Part shown: in pieces, positions 45,721-57,289 of the stretch | Numbering within the stretch: the first letter of the stretch is position 1 | Layout: every line of letters starts with the position of its first letter | DNA from: Pteria penguin | Taxonomy: Eukaryota; Mollusca; Bivalvia; Pterioida; Pteriidae | NCBI GenBank assembly: GCA_035048485.1 | Contig: CM068592.1 | Location: 39,012,045-39,076,044, forward strand | Direction: 5' to 3' | Length of the DNA stretch: 64,000 nt | Notes under the pieces: generated by a model | What the model was told of the DNA's origin: nothing | The model's input: only the letters and a program-made list of their open reading frames with translations | Databases searched by the model: none | Made by a program: the position numbers and the translations under genes

Positions 45721-46414
45721 CATATACTAAACTATCTTAATTTTATATTACTGGTATATTATCAGAATGAGAAATGTACAACGTTCTTTTAAATACATTT
45801 AAATGTACCACTAGTCCCTTATATAAAGATAATATACATTATATGTCTATCATTTTAATATATCCAATTTTATCGCATGTTTTGCTGTTTATGCAGTGAA
45901 ATATCGCTATGTCATAAATCAATTTATGACATAGGTGACGTCACACTTTACGTAACGCATCCCCTTGAAGTTAGCCCTTTATACGAAATTACATTGTTAT
46001 ATTCTTTCGATAAGTAGTGGAAAAAATAATTAAAATGCAATTAAATACTTACGACCTACCCGCACAAAGTCGGTAATTTTTTCTTCACTTGGTATGCCCA
46101 GTGCATCAATGACCTAGCCAACTAACGCGAGATCAGGATACTTTCAATAATAACAACAACAATGGTGACGTACATAGAGCTATCGAAGATGAGACGTCCC
46201 CCATTAAAGACAGAATTCAAGGGCAGCTGGGGTGAAAAAGACTGGGACGAAACATTGTTTAGAACAAGGATAACATAAGAGTTGCATTGGAGCGATGGGA
46301 AGCTGTGAGAGTTGTCAAATTGCAGAAAATACTTGGTGAGTGGAAAAGCATTGTGTCAAGCCGATGTTTGAAGAAATACAAACCTTTAAATTGAGTGTAA
46401 ACATGTGATAAAAA

Positions 46415-46542
46415 GAACCTGAAATGAATTTTCATTTTATACGGTATTTATGAAACTCGTTGTGTGTTTTATATCCCCTCGCCAAGGCTCGGCGATATAA
46501 AACAAACAACTAGTTTCATATATGAAAATTCATTTCAGATCC
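46415..46542. repeat. Foldback repeat with 17-bp perfect arms
   Basis: CTGAAATGAATTTTCAT (46419-46435) and its exact complement (46522-46538) flank a shorter imperfect inner pair (TGTGTTTTATATC / GATATAAAACA) around CGCCAAGGCTCGGCG. No ORF. Likely a MITE remnant. Confidence 0.65.
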
Positions 46543-46747
46543 TATACATAATTTGTAGTTTAAGAATCATATATCATATGTGTTAAACATTCCTACTTCA
46601 ATTGTTCAAGCATTTTTGTTACCCATCATAGACTGAATTGTTTTCATGCATTTGATTCACTGAGAAAATAATGCCATTCAATCTTATATTATTACTCATA
46701 ATAATTTATCATAATTTATAATACTTTATAATACTACAATAGTTTAC

Positions 46748-46786
46748 CTTCTATATCAATCATCTGTTGTTGTTCATCTGGAGAAC
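46748..46786 (-). CDS. 39-nt phase-1 microexon of receptor gene
   Basis: Bounded by acceptor TTAATTTGTAG and donor GTAAAC. Phase-1 symmetric; reads SPDEQQQMIDIE with Gly on the split codons. It is the first cytoplasmic microexon after the transmembrane exon, whose donor is also phase 1. Confidence 0.6.
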
Positions 46787-46904
46787 CTACAAATTAAGTT
46801 AATGCACGTCACGTTCAAAGTAAAATTCTGGTAGAAAACTAAATTAGTAACAACAACACTAAAACATTTATTCGAATGTATGGATAGAACATTTTGTAGT
46901 CGGA

Positions 46905-47075
46905 GTCTGGTTGATTGATGCTTTACTTTGTTTTCAACAATTTTTTGAGTTATATTGTGACATGGAAGCAAGAGGTAACCAATCTCTTAAACACCGTGGC
47001 GCAATCCGGGAATCGAACCCAGATCGCCGGCTACCGCAAACCGAGCGCTTAAACACTACATCAAGCCTGCACTTT
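46905..47075 (-). repeat. tRNA-derived SINE in receptor-gene intron
   Basis: On the minus strand the head reads GGCTTGATGTAGTGTTTAAG (A-box region) and GGGTTCGATTCCCGG (B-box), followed by the family body GTTTAAGAGATTGGTTACC and a CAATCAACC tail. It is not a functional tRNA: the stem pairing outside the boxes is not kept. Confidence 0.8.
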
Positions 47076-47111
47076 AAGCAAAGTAAGAGATAAAAAATCT
47101 TACACAGTAAT

Positions 47112-47336
47112 ATGGCAGAATCAACGTATATATTGAAGAATTGGTTCGGAAACATGTCCCAAAGACGTAGGAAGGGGATTAGAGTGTATTTAGTAAATGA
47201 AAAACGTTTAGTTAAAGGGAGGGAATACGTCCCTCCGGAATTGGGCTCTTACCCCAAGGCAGCGAAACGAGGCGCGAATCGCACCCCGTCACAGCGCCTC
47301 TGCACTGCTTTTTATTAGGACAGACGGGAGGACGCG
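47112..47336 (+). other. Unassigned GC-richer segment with short ORF
   Basis: ORF 47112-47318 (68 aa, MAESTYILKNWFGNMSQRRR) is basic and locally less AT-rich than its surroundings. I do not recognise it; it may be part of an unknown repeat. It lies in an intron of the minus-strand gene. Confidence 0.25.
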
Positions 47337-47399
47337 TGACAGAGTATAGACTATATTCATTTTAAGTAGAGGATAAAGTTTCTGTGTTGGAACATAAGT

Positions 47400-47507
47400 T
47401 GGTTGGTTGATTGGTGTTTTACATCGCTTTCAACAATATTTCAGTTATATCGCGACATGGAAGCAGGAGGTTACCAACCTCTTAAACATAGTGGCGCAAC
47501 CCGGGAA
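47400..47507 (-). repeat. 5'-truncated SINE with 12-bp target duplication
   Basis: Same SINE family as 46905-47075 but lacking the A-box. TGGAACATAAGT flanks it at 47388-47399 and 47508-47519. Confidence 0.85.
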
Positions 47508-47719
47508 TGGAACATAAGTAACGAATATTACGACCGTGATGTATTCTCTGAATTTCGGAATCTAAATTGCTTATTACTCTGAAAAAGGTAAAGTCATTAT
47601 TGCTCGTAAGGTGAATGGTAGTTGTTCTAACTTAAGAGATTTCATTGTTTGTGATGTTTTGTACGACTCTGTATATTCTTAACCCTTTACCCCGGTAACG
47701 ATAACAAAGTCAAAGATAC

Positions 47720-47886
47720 CTTCTGATTGTTTTCTTGGTCGACGTTTCCAATAGATGATAGCAAGGACGGAGATTACCAATATAATGATAATGACAGGAG
47801 CCACGACAGCAGCCACTGGGAATGTTGATGTAGAAGACAATGTGGTGGTCGTGTGTTTAGTATCTGAAGGTGATGGAATCGAGGCA
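47720..47886 (-). CDS. Stalk and transmembrane exon of receptor gene
   Basis: A strong acceptor (CTGTTTTCCTTCCAG) precedes it and a donor (GTATCT) follows. It enters at phase 2, leaves at phase 1 and encodes 55 whole codons: a Ser/Thr-rich stalk (ASIPSPSDTKHTTTTLSSTS), a hydrophobic helix of about 21 residues (VAAVVAPVIIIILVISVLAI) and a basic stop-transfer sequence KRRPRKQSE. This is the layout of a type I single-pass receptor, with the cytoplasmic side towards the NTPase. An alternative acceptor (TTAG at about 47911) in the same frame would add eight residues including a Cys. A plus-strand ORF over the same bases is a shadow. Confidence 0.75.
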
Positions 47887-47914
47887 CTGGAAGGAAAACA
47901 GAAACTCCCGCTAA

Positions 47915-49578
47915 CGAGTAAAGTGATAGTAGATTACTTTCGTTAAACAGAGTAAAGTGATAGTAGGTTACTTTCGTTATACATAGTAAAGTGATAGTAG
48001 GTTACTTTCGTTAAACAGAGAAAAGTGATAGTAGGTTACTTTCGTTATACAGAGTAAAGTGATAGTAGGTTACTTTAGTTATACAGAGTAAAGTGATAGT
48101 AGGTTACTTTCGTTATACAGAGTAAAGTGATAGTAGGTTACTTTCGTTATACAGAGTAAAGTGATAGAAGGTTACTTTAGTTATAGAGAGTAAAGTGATA
48201 GTAGGTTATTTTCGTTATACAGAGTAAAGTGGTAGTAGGTTACTTTAGTTATAGAGAGTAAAGTGGTAGTAGGTTACTTTCGTTATACAGAGTAAAGTGA
48301 TAGTAGGTTACTTTCGTTATAGAGAGTAAAGTGGTAGTAGTTTACTTTAGTTACATAGAGTAAAGTGATAGTAGGTTACTCTAGTTATACAGAGTAAAGT
48401 GGTGGTAGGTTACTTTCGTTATACAGAGTAAAGTGATCGAATGTTACTTTCGTTATACAGAGTAAAGTTGTAGTAGGTTACTTTAGTTATAGAGAGTAAA
48501 GTGATAGGTTACTTTCGTTATACAGAGTAAATTGATAGTAGGTTACTTTCGTTATACAGAGTAAAGTGGTCGCAGGTTACTTTCGTTATACAGAGTAAAG
48601 TGATAGGTTACTTTCGTTATACAGAGTAAATTGATAGTAGGTTACTTTCGTTATACAGAGTAAAGTGGTCGCAGGTTACTTTCGTTATAGAGAGTAAAGT
48701 GGTAGTAGGTTACTTTAGTTATAGAGAGTAAAGTGATAGTGCGTTACTTTAGTTATAGAGAGTAAAGTGATAGTAGGTTACTTTCGTTATACAGAGTAAA
48801 GTGATAGAAGGTTACTTTCGTTATACAGAGTAAAGTTGTAGTAGGTTACTTTGGTTATAGAGAGTAAAGTGATAGTGCGTTACTTTAGTTATAGAGAGTA
48901 AAGTGATAGTAGGTTACTTTCGTTATACATAGTAAAGTGATGGTAGGTTACTTTCGTTATACAGAGTTAAGTGATAGTACGTGACTTTAGATATAGAGAG
49001 TAAAGTGATAGTAAGTTACTTTCGTTATAGAGAGTAAAGTGATCGAATGTTACGTTAGTTATAGAGAGTAAAGTGATCGAATGTTACTTTAGTTATAGAG
49101 AGTAAAGTGATAGTAGGTTACTTTCGTTATACAGAGTAAAGTGATAGAAGGTTAATTTCGTTATACAGAGTAAAGTGGTAGTAGGTTACTTTCGTTATAC
49201 AGAGTAAAGTGATAGAAGGTTACTTTCGTTATACAGAGTAAAGTGATAGAAGGTTACTTTCGTTATACAGAGTAAAGTGGTAATAGGTTACTTTAGTTAT
49301 ACAGAGTAAAGTGATAGTACGTGACTTTAGATATAGAGAGTAAAGTGATAGTGCGTTACTTTCGTTATACAGAGTAAAGTGATAGTAGGTTACTTTCGTT
49401 ATACAGAGTAAAGGGGTAGTAGGTTACTTTCGTAATACAGAGTAAGTGATAGTAGTTTCTTTCGTTATTCAGAGTTAAGTGGTAGTAAGTTACTTTAGTT
49501 ATACAGAGTAAAGTGGTAGTAGGTTACTTTCGTTATACAGAGTAAAGTTGTAGTAGGTTACTTTCGTTATACAGAGTC
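47915..49578. repeat. Minisatellite, 34-bp unit, ~49 copies
   Basis: The unit is AGAGTAAAGTGATAGTAGGT followed by TACTTTCGTTATAC. Variants alternate TTTC/TTTA, ATAC/ATAG and GATAG/GGTAG. A higher-order repeat is visible: the block around 48500-48560 recurs at 48605-48665. The array starts within 30 bp of the transmembrane exon acceptor. Confidence 0.95.
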
Positions 49579-49667
49579 AGTAAGATAAAGGTTGTGTAGG
49601 TATTTATTAATCTATTCAGTATTAATTGCTTGTTGTTGAAATGATCCTCTATTTTTAAGTAACTAAC

Positions 49668-49686
49668 CTTCTTACACACGACGAAT
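49668..49686 (-). CDS. Possible 19-nt exon of receptor gene
   Basis: Acceptor TTTGTATATTTCAG and donor GTTAGT bound 19 nt. Entered at phase 1 from the ectodomain exon it reads D-SSCVR and leaves at phase 2, the exact phase shift needed to join the transmembrane exon. It supplies a Cys soon after WIPA. Support is only splice-site quality and phase arithmetic. Confidence 0.35.
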
Positions 49687-49689
49687 CTG

Positions 49690-50640
49690 AAATATACAAA
49701 TTATACCGCTATTATCTATTAAAACAGTTGTGATACAGGTTTGAAACAAACAAAAACTTCTTTAAACGGTTTCCAAGGGAAAAGAAATATGAATTATTTA
49801 TTGTTTGAAATTCTGGCTTCCCATTTAAGTTTATTAAAGTTAAATATTGTACTTGATTTTCCAGTAGGGTTGCAAATGGTGCATAATATACAATAACATT
49901 ATGTTCTATAGATAAAATATTAATTATTTTACCCTTCGATTTTATCTAATTAAATTTGTTTCTTATCACTATACTATAAAGGACGTGTGCAATTTAATAC
50001 TGCAATTTCCCTATATGTAGACCTTTGGAAACGTTTCTTTCACCCTCAGATTAGTTGTATTCTTTTTTCACACACCCTAAGCCAGTATGTTGAGAATCGC
50101 AGTACTTTAACTGCTTAGATTCTTAGTAATAATACTTCATTCATATACGGAAAATGTACTGATACATAAGAATCTATATTGACATTTCCCTCAGTATATG
50201 ATTGTACCTTATTCACTTTGAATCTAGAATGATGAGTTTAAACTTAATAGAGAATCTGAATATGGCAACTATGTATAACCAGTGTCTCGTGTACTCGTGT
50301 ACTAAAATCACATGGAGACTGATTGTACAGTGTCCTACTTAACAAACTGGTCCTATCATTTCCAAGAAGGTCTCTAACGGTAGACTATTTCTGAGTTTTG
50401 TTTCAGTTTGAAATTCTTAAATATTATCACAAGAAGCGCCTGACTAAGAAAACCGTTGTCATTTCAATTATAGAATATCAATCATTACAGATCGAAGGTG
50501 TAAATGTGTGTGTATGAAAACGCCGCTATGTTCAATATAAGATATAAGAAATGTACTGTGAAAAAAATAATCTAAATCTAGATAGTACCTCCCTCATACT
50601 CTGTCCTTAGATGGGTTATTTGGCTCTTACCTTTTGGTCA
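49690..50640. other. Intronic stretch, no gene seen
   Basis: AT-rich intron with no array, ORF or repeat that I recognise. Confidence 0.5.
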
Positions 50641-51455
50641 CTTTGATAAGGAGTTTGCTCTTCAAATATTTCTACTTTCGATTTCAACAGCTCAGACCAT
50701 GGGCATCAATGAAGAGGCATAGATGTCGAATGCACATATGGTGTACCAAATTAATAAATGTATATATATTCTGATATTTATTTTATTACAATTTTGCCGA
50801 TGATTTGTTCACTTGTAAACCTTATCTTTAGATTTATCTTAATGAATTTTGTTTACGGACAAACACTTCCATTTAATGTTTAGATTTTATAAGAAAGGAA
50901 ACAAACCTCGGAAATAGCCTTTTCATCAGTCCAGTCAGAATCAAAGAATATGTTAACTGTCAAGATATTCATCCTATGAAATACCGTTAAAAGAGAAGAC
51001 GGAAGACATCTGACCAAGCTGTACGATATACATCACCAGGGACATACACATAAAACATGGTAATAGTAAAATTGACACAGAAAACGACATTACAAACATA
51101 CTCGATTATATTGCAGTTACGATACCTACTTAGGACGGTCAATTAAACAGACGTCACTCAATTGGTGTGATTAACCGGTTAACGGGTGCCCATCTTCCCC
51201 CTCATCGCAAAAACAGCACAATCGAAAGATACACATTAAAAAATTTATAAATAATCCTTCATATAGAGAACAAGGATCAAAATGCTTTTCAAGGCGAGAA
51301 GTCATAGACATTTTCACACCAAACGCCTAGTGAGTAAAATGCTAGTATCAAAAATATGTAAGGCGACATCCACACGAGTAAACCGTGCTTTGTCCGTCTG
51401 TAAGCAAGCTAAGATCCTAGATCTGTAGGAGTCCCTACTAACAGTCAAAGGGACA
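50640..51455 (+). repeat. 3' region of the Penelope-like element family
   Basis: 51110-51450 matches 2262-2600 in the same orientation (CTTAGGACGGTCAATTAAAC, AATTTATAAATAATCC, CTAGATCTGTAGGAGTCCC). 50690-50760 has a TGGGCATCAATGAAGAGGCA / TGTCGAATGCACAT block that is the complement of the TGTGCA-CATTTCGACA motif family of this element. Confidence 0.5.
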
Positions 51456-51770
51456 AGAACAAATTGAGGACTGAATATGCCTACATGTACATGATAAGAC
51501 GTCACTGGAGAAGTATTACTGAGGACTGAATATACTTATATGATAAGACGTCATTGGAGAGGTATAACTGAGGACTGAATATACTTACACGATAACACGT
51601 CATTGGAGAGGAATAACTGAGGATTGAATATACTTACACGATAAGACGTCATTTGAGAGGTATAACTGAGGATTGAATATACTTACATGATAAGACGTCA
51701 TTGGAGAGGAATAAGTGAAGACTGAATATACTTACATGATAAGACGTCATTGGAGAGGTATAATTGCCTT
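51456..51770. repeat. Minisatellite, ~49-bp unit, ~6 copies
   Basis: The unit contains GAGGTATAACTGAGGACTGA, ATATACTTACATGATAAGAC and GTCATTGGA. Confidence 0.9.
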
Positions 51771-52034
51771 GGACATATTCCCAATGTGTTGTCACATGGT
51801 ATGACATCTATCACTTCATTGTTCGTGCTGTATACTGGGCAATAACCTTATAAAATGTATAATTTATCAATGTAGTTAACTGTAATTGAATTTTAGAATT
51901 AAACCTTAAATTTAGCAAAATATGTATATGTACTTGATACAATTTCTAAAGCAAATTTGCTTTTATGTTAAATTATATTAAAGACAATAGCAGACAAGAC
52001 AGGTTACGAAATATAAACACCACCATTCTAGCTA

Positions 52035-53950
52035 AATCTTTCTTAAAACCACTATTTATAACTACCTCTGTAAGGTGACATATAAACCACTATTTATCAC
52101 TACCTCCGTAAGGCGGCATATAAACCACTATTTATCACTACCTCTGTAAGGTGACATATAAACCACTATTTATCACCACCTCTGTAAGGCGGCATATAAA
52201 CCACTATTTATAACTACCTCTGTAAGGCGACATATAAACCACTATTTATAACTACCTCTGTAAGGTGACATATAAACCACTATTTATCACTACCTCTGTA
52301 AGGCGGCACATAAACCACTATTTATAACTACCTCTGTAAGGTGACATATAAACCACTGTTTATCACTACCTCTGTAAGATGACATATAAACCACTGTTTA
52401 TAACTACCCCTGTAAATCGGCATATAAACCACTATTTATCACTACCTCTGTAAGGCGGCATATAAACCACTATATATCACTACCTCTGTAAGGCGACATA
52501 TAAACCACTGTTTATCACTACCTCTGTAAGGCGACATATAAACCACTATATATCACTACCTCTGTAAGGCGACATATCAACCACCATTTATCACTACCTC
52601 TGTAAGGCGGCATATAAACCACTATTTATCACTACCTCTGTAAGGCGGCATATAAACCACTATTTATCACTACCTCTGTAAGGCGGCATATAAACCACTA
52701 TATATCACTACCTCTGTAAGGCGACATATAAACCACTGTTTATCACTACCTCTGTAGGGCGGCATATAAACCACTATTTATAACTACCTCTGTAAGGCGA
52801 CATATAAACCACTGTTTATCACTACCTCTGTAAGGCGGCATATAAACCACTATTTATCACTACCTCTGTAAGGCGGCATATAAACCACTATTTATCACTA
52901 CCTCTGTAGGGCGGCATATAAACCACTATTTATCACTACCTCTGTAAGGCGACATATAAACCACCATTTATCACTACCTCTGTAAGGCGGCATATAAACC
53001 ACTATTTATCACTACCTCTGTAAGGCGACATATAAACCACTATTTATAACTACCTCTGTAAGGCGGCATATAAACCACTATTTATAACTACCTCTGTAAG
53101 GCGGCATATAAACCACTACTTATCACTACCTCTGTAAGGTGACATATAAACCACTATTTATCACTACCTCTGTAAGGCGGCATATAAACCACTATTTATA
53201 ACTACCTCTGTAAGGCGACATATAAACCACTGTTTATCACTACCTCTGTAAGGCGGCATATAAACCACTATTTATCACTACCTCTGTAGGGCGGCATATA
53301 AACCACTATTTATCACTACCTCTGTAAGGCGACATATAAACCACCATTTATCACTACCTCTGTAAGGCGGCATATAAACCACTATTTATCACTACCTCTG
53401 TAAGGCGACATATAAACCACTATTTATCACTACCTCTGTAAGGCGGCATATAAACCACTATTTATAACTACCTCTGTAAGGCGGCATATAAACCACTATT
53501 TATAACTACCTCTGTAAGGCGGCATATAAACCACTACTTATCACTACCTCTGTAAGGCGACATATAAACCACTATTTATCACTACCTCTGTAAGGCGGCA
53601 TATAAACCACTACTTATCACTACCTCTGTAAGGTGACATATAAACCACTATTTATCACTACCTCTGTAAGGTGACATATAAACCACTATTTATCACTACC
53701 TCTGTAAGGTGACATATAAACCACTATTTATCACTACCTCTGTAAGGTGACATATAAACCACTATTTATCACTACCTCTGTAAGGCGACATATAAACCAC
53801 TATTTATCACTACCTCTGTAAGGCGACATATAAACCACTATTTATCACTACCTCTGTAAGGTGACATATAAACCACTATTTATCACTACCTCTGTAGGGC
53901 GGCATATAAACCACTATTTATCACTACCTCTGTAGGGCGGCATATAAAAC
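52035..53950. repeat. Minisatellite, 38-bp unit, ~50 copies
   Basis: The unit is TAAACCACTATTTATCACTA followed by CCTCTGTAAGGCGGCATA. Variants (GGCGGCA/GGCGACA/GGTGACA and TATCACT/TATAACT) recur in blocks; 52760-53060 is largely repeated at 53200-53460, so recent block duplication is likely. Confidence 0.95.
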
Positions 53951-55005
53951 ATATATTCTAACAGTTTTCCTTTCATTTTAGTCTAAAGAGACTCTGACTC
54001 TGCCACAGATGGAAAAATTTATTCTAATCATTCCTTTATATCATCAGGAAAATTACGTAATGATCGAACAGAAATATGTACAAATCAATGTTGTAGACCC
54101 CCCGTTTCTGTAAGACGGAGATACAAAACAGTCTGTAAATTATAGATATAATAATTTGTGAAAAGAACATGCATGAGATTTATTAGTGCATTAAGTGAAT
54201 TATATATAAATGATGCTGTGATGCAGTGGTACTAACGACAATATAGCAATGTAGATAATTATGCACTTTAACAAATCAGAGTTTAAACCAGACGCCTAGA
54301 AAATAAAATCTCCTGTGTAAATCTTCTCACCATCATGAATGTCCACACATCCAAATGACTTAAATTTTTCTAGTCTCTGTGCATAAAATCAATGTGGACT
54401 AGGGTTACAGACCAAAAAAAAAAAAAGAGAGACAGAGATATTTTACGAGCAGAGGAAGAGTTTAAGCTTAATGCAAAAAGTTAAAACATAATGCAAAACA
54501 AGAACGTGATCGTTGATTTGCCTTTGTGGTACTCATTCATAAGAACTAGAATGGACATTTACTGAATCCGTGTGAATCAATGATGAGATTAGATTTCAAG
54601 GGAAAATAAACTCTAGATTATCAATATATTATATTATAGATTACCGATTAAAAAGTAGGAACATTTGATTTATTTCCATGTTTTTAGATGATTCACATTT
54701 GAACCGGGTTTGAAATCCTGTCTCAGTTATTTTATTATACTATTTGATCTCATGCAATCAGCAATTTAAGGATGACAATGGTATGATTCATTCTCATTTC
54801 TATTTCTTTCTTCCTCCCATTTCCATGTTTTTCTTCTAATTATATCTTACAAATCCATATCTGCATTCCAAATCGTTAATCCCTTCTTTTCCAATTTATA
54901 TTTCCTTCCTCCCTATCTCCCCTCCTATCGGTGTTCTCCCCCTCTCCCTGTCTTTTCCATCCTCCAACCTTCTCTGATAACTCAAAAAAATTGTATCTAA
55001 CTCCA
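53951..55005. other. Intronic stretch, no gene seen
   Basis: AT-rich sequence between two arrays, with a pyrimidine-rich tract near 54795-54975. No feature recognised. Confidence 0.5.
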
Positions 55006-55007
55006 GG

Positions 55008-56185
55008 TGGAAAATTATACCTGTTACTTGCTACTATCCTATGATTATACCCTACCCCGACTTGTTACTATCCTATGATTATACCCTACCCCGACTTGCT
55101 TCTATCCTGTGATTATACTCTATCCCGATTTGTTACTATCCTGTGATTATACCCTACCCTGACTTGTTACTATCGTATGATTATACTTTACCCCGATTTG
55201 TTACTATCCTATGATTATACCCTACCCCGACTTGTTACTATCCTATGATTATACCCTACCCCGATTTGTTTCTATCCTGTAATTATACCCTACCCCGACT
55301 TGTTACTCTCCCATGATTATACCCTACCCTGACTTGTTACCCTACCCTGACTTGTTACTATCCTATGATTATACCCTACCCTGACTTGTTACTATCCTAT
55401 GATTATACCCTACCCCGACTTGCTACTATCCTATGATTATACCCTACCCCGACTTGCTACTATCCTATGATTATACCCTACCCCGATTGTGACTATCCTG
55501 TGATTATTCTCTACCCTGACTTGTTACTATCGTATGATTATACTTTACCCCGATTTGTTACTATCCTATGATTATACCCTACCCCGACTTGTTACTATCC
55601 TATGATTATACCCTACCCCGATTTGTTTCTATCCTGTGATTATACCCTACCCTGACTTGTTACTATCCTATGATTATACCCTACCCTGACTTGTTACCCT
55701 ACCCTGACTTGTTACTATCCTATGATTATACCCTACCCTGACTTGTTACTATCCTATGATTATACCCTACCCCGACTTGTTACTATCCTATGATTATACC
55801 CTACCCCGATTTGTTACTATCCTGTGATTATTCTCTACCCTGACTTGTTACTATCGTATGATTATACCCTACTCCGACTTGTTACTATCCTATGATTATA
55901 CCCTACCCGAATTGTTGCTATCCTATGATTATACCCTACCCCGACTTGTTACTATCCTGTGATTATAGCCTAACCCGACTTGTTACTGTCCTATGATTAT
56001 ACCCTACCCCGACTTGCTTCTATCCTGTGATTATACCCTACCCCGATTTGTTTCTATCCTGTGATTATACCATACCCTGACTTGTTACCCTGCCCTGACT
56101 TTTTACTATCCTGTGATTATACCCTACCCTGACTTGTTACTATCCTTTGATTATACTTTACCCCGACTTGTTACTATCCTCTGAA
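55008..56185. repeat. Minisatellite, 34-bp unit, ~34 copies
   Basis: The unit is CTTGTTACTATCCTATGATT followed by ATACCCTACCCCGA. Some copies have a 17-bp partial unit (CTTGTTACCCTACCCTGA), at about 55335, 55695 and 56085, a higher-order pattern. Confidence 0.95.
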
Positions 56186-56194
56186 TACTACGAA

Positions 56195-56530
56195 ACTATG
56201 TGGGCAATATAATAAATAAAAACTGATGAATTGTCAGGGATAGAGATAGGGATGTCGTATTGTGGGCAGTATGATAAATTGTCACGGACAGACATATGGA
56301 TGCGGAAATGTGGGCAGTATGGTAAATGTCACGGATAGAAATATGGATGTGGTATTGTGGGCAGTATAAATTGCCACGGATAGACATATGGATGCGGTAT
56401 TGTGGGAGTATGATACATGGTCACGGATAGCTGGGCAGTATGTTAAATTGACATGGATAGTGTGAGTTATATGATAAATTGTTACGGATAGTGTGGGCAA
56501 TATGATAAATTGTCACGGATAGATATATAG
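56195..56530. repeat. Minisatellite, ~46-bp imperfect unit, ~7 copies
   Basis: The unit contains TGTCACGGATAGACATATGG and ATGCGGTATTGTGGGCAGTA, with several partial copies towards the right end. Confidence 0.8.
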
Positions 56531-56574
56531 ATGCGCGACTTCAGTAACTGTTATCTGTGCGATCGATACCTGAA

Positions 56575-57018
56575 TCGAAAGTAAAATATCAATAAGCACA
56601 AGGGACAACGACAGTAAAATATCAATAAGCACAAGGAACAACGACAGTAAAATATCAATAAGCACAAGGGACAACGACAGTAAATTATCAATAAGCACAA
56701 GGAACAACGACAGTAAAATATCAATAAGCACAAGGGACAACGACAGTAAAATATCAATAAGCACAAGGGACAACGACAGTAAAATATCAATAAGCACAAG
56801 GGACAACGACAGTAAAATATCAATAAGCACAAGGAACAACGACTGTAAAATATCAATAAGCACAAGGGACAACGACTGTAAAATATCAATAAGCACAAGG
56901 GACAACGACAGTAAAATATTAATGAGCACAAGGGACAACGACAGTAAAATATCAATAAGCACAAGGGACAACGACAGTAAAATATCAATAAGCAAAAGGG
57001 ACAACGACAGTAAAATAT
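56575..57018. repeat. Minisatellite, 33-bp unit, ~13 copies
   Basis: The unit is AGTAAAATATCAATAAGCAC followed by AAGGGACAACGAC. Because 33 is a multiple of three, long open frames (up to 169 codons) run through it; these are not genes. Confidence 0.95.
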
Positions 57019-57134
57019 ACATATATATTTATGTGTGTGTTTGTAGGCCTTGGTGTGTGTGCGTATATGCGTGTGTCAGTGTATGTAATAAATATATTAT
57101 AGATCAGTACATAAAATTATTACTTTAATATTAC

Positions 57135-57263
57135 CTGCTGGAATCCATTTTGAGTCCAGACATATCTCTCCGATTTTGCCATTTTGATCCGTCAGACAGT
57201 GGTATGTAAAGGGGTTCTGACAACTCAAACGGTGTGAGGAGATGTTTTCTTCCTTCGAGGACT
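57135..57263 (-). CDS. Cys-containing ectodomain exon of receptor gene
   Basis: 129 nt, phase-1 symmetric, between an acceptor ending TGTCCAG and a donor GTAATA. It reads LSCQNPFTYHCLTDQNGKIG then EICLDSKWIPA. Three Cys and the YHCL-D-G-EICL-WI spacing resemble an extracellular module I associate with bivalve receptors that carry intracellular NTPases. Its symmetric phase suits a duplicable extracellular module. An open frame extends upstream of the acceptor (RCPES), so the 5' border could differ. Signal peptide and further modules would lie at higher coordinates and were not identified. Confidence 0.6.
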
Positions 57264-57289
57264 CTGGACACCGCAAAATATGTGTGAAC

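Noticed and set aside
46056..46113. Possible further microexon of the receptor gene (IPSEEKITDFVRV, acceptor CTAG, donor near GTAAGT)
   Set aside because: The peptide resembles the other microexons, but phase 1 hits a stop (GT-CAT-TGA) and the open frame would need phase 0 entry. It may be a decayed exon or unrelated.
46990..47060. tRNA gene
   Set aside because: A and B boxes are present but inside a SINE body with a family tail; the stems are not kept. The same holds for the heads at 32584, 61114 and 61625.
47755..47946. 63-aa plus-strand ORF
   Set aside because: Shadow of the minus-strand stalk and transmembrane exon.
52035..53950. CRISPR-like regular array
   Set aside because: Units are contiguous 38-bp repeats without unique spacers, in a eukaryotic intron; this is a minisatellite.
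56513..57022. 169- and 145-codon frames rich in Leu/Ile and Cys on the minus strand
   Set aside because: Produced by the 33-bp minisatellite; both overlapping frames are open for the same reason.
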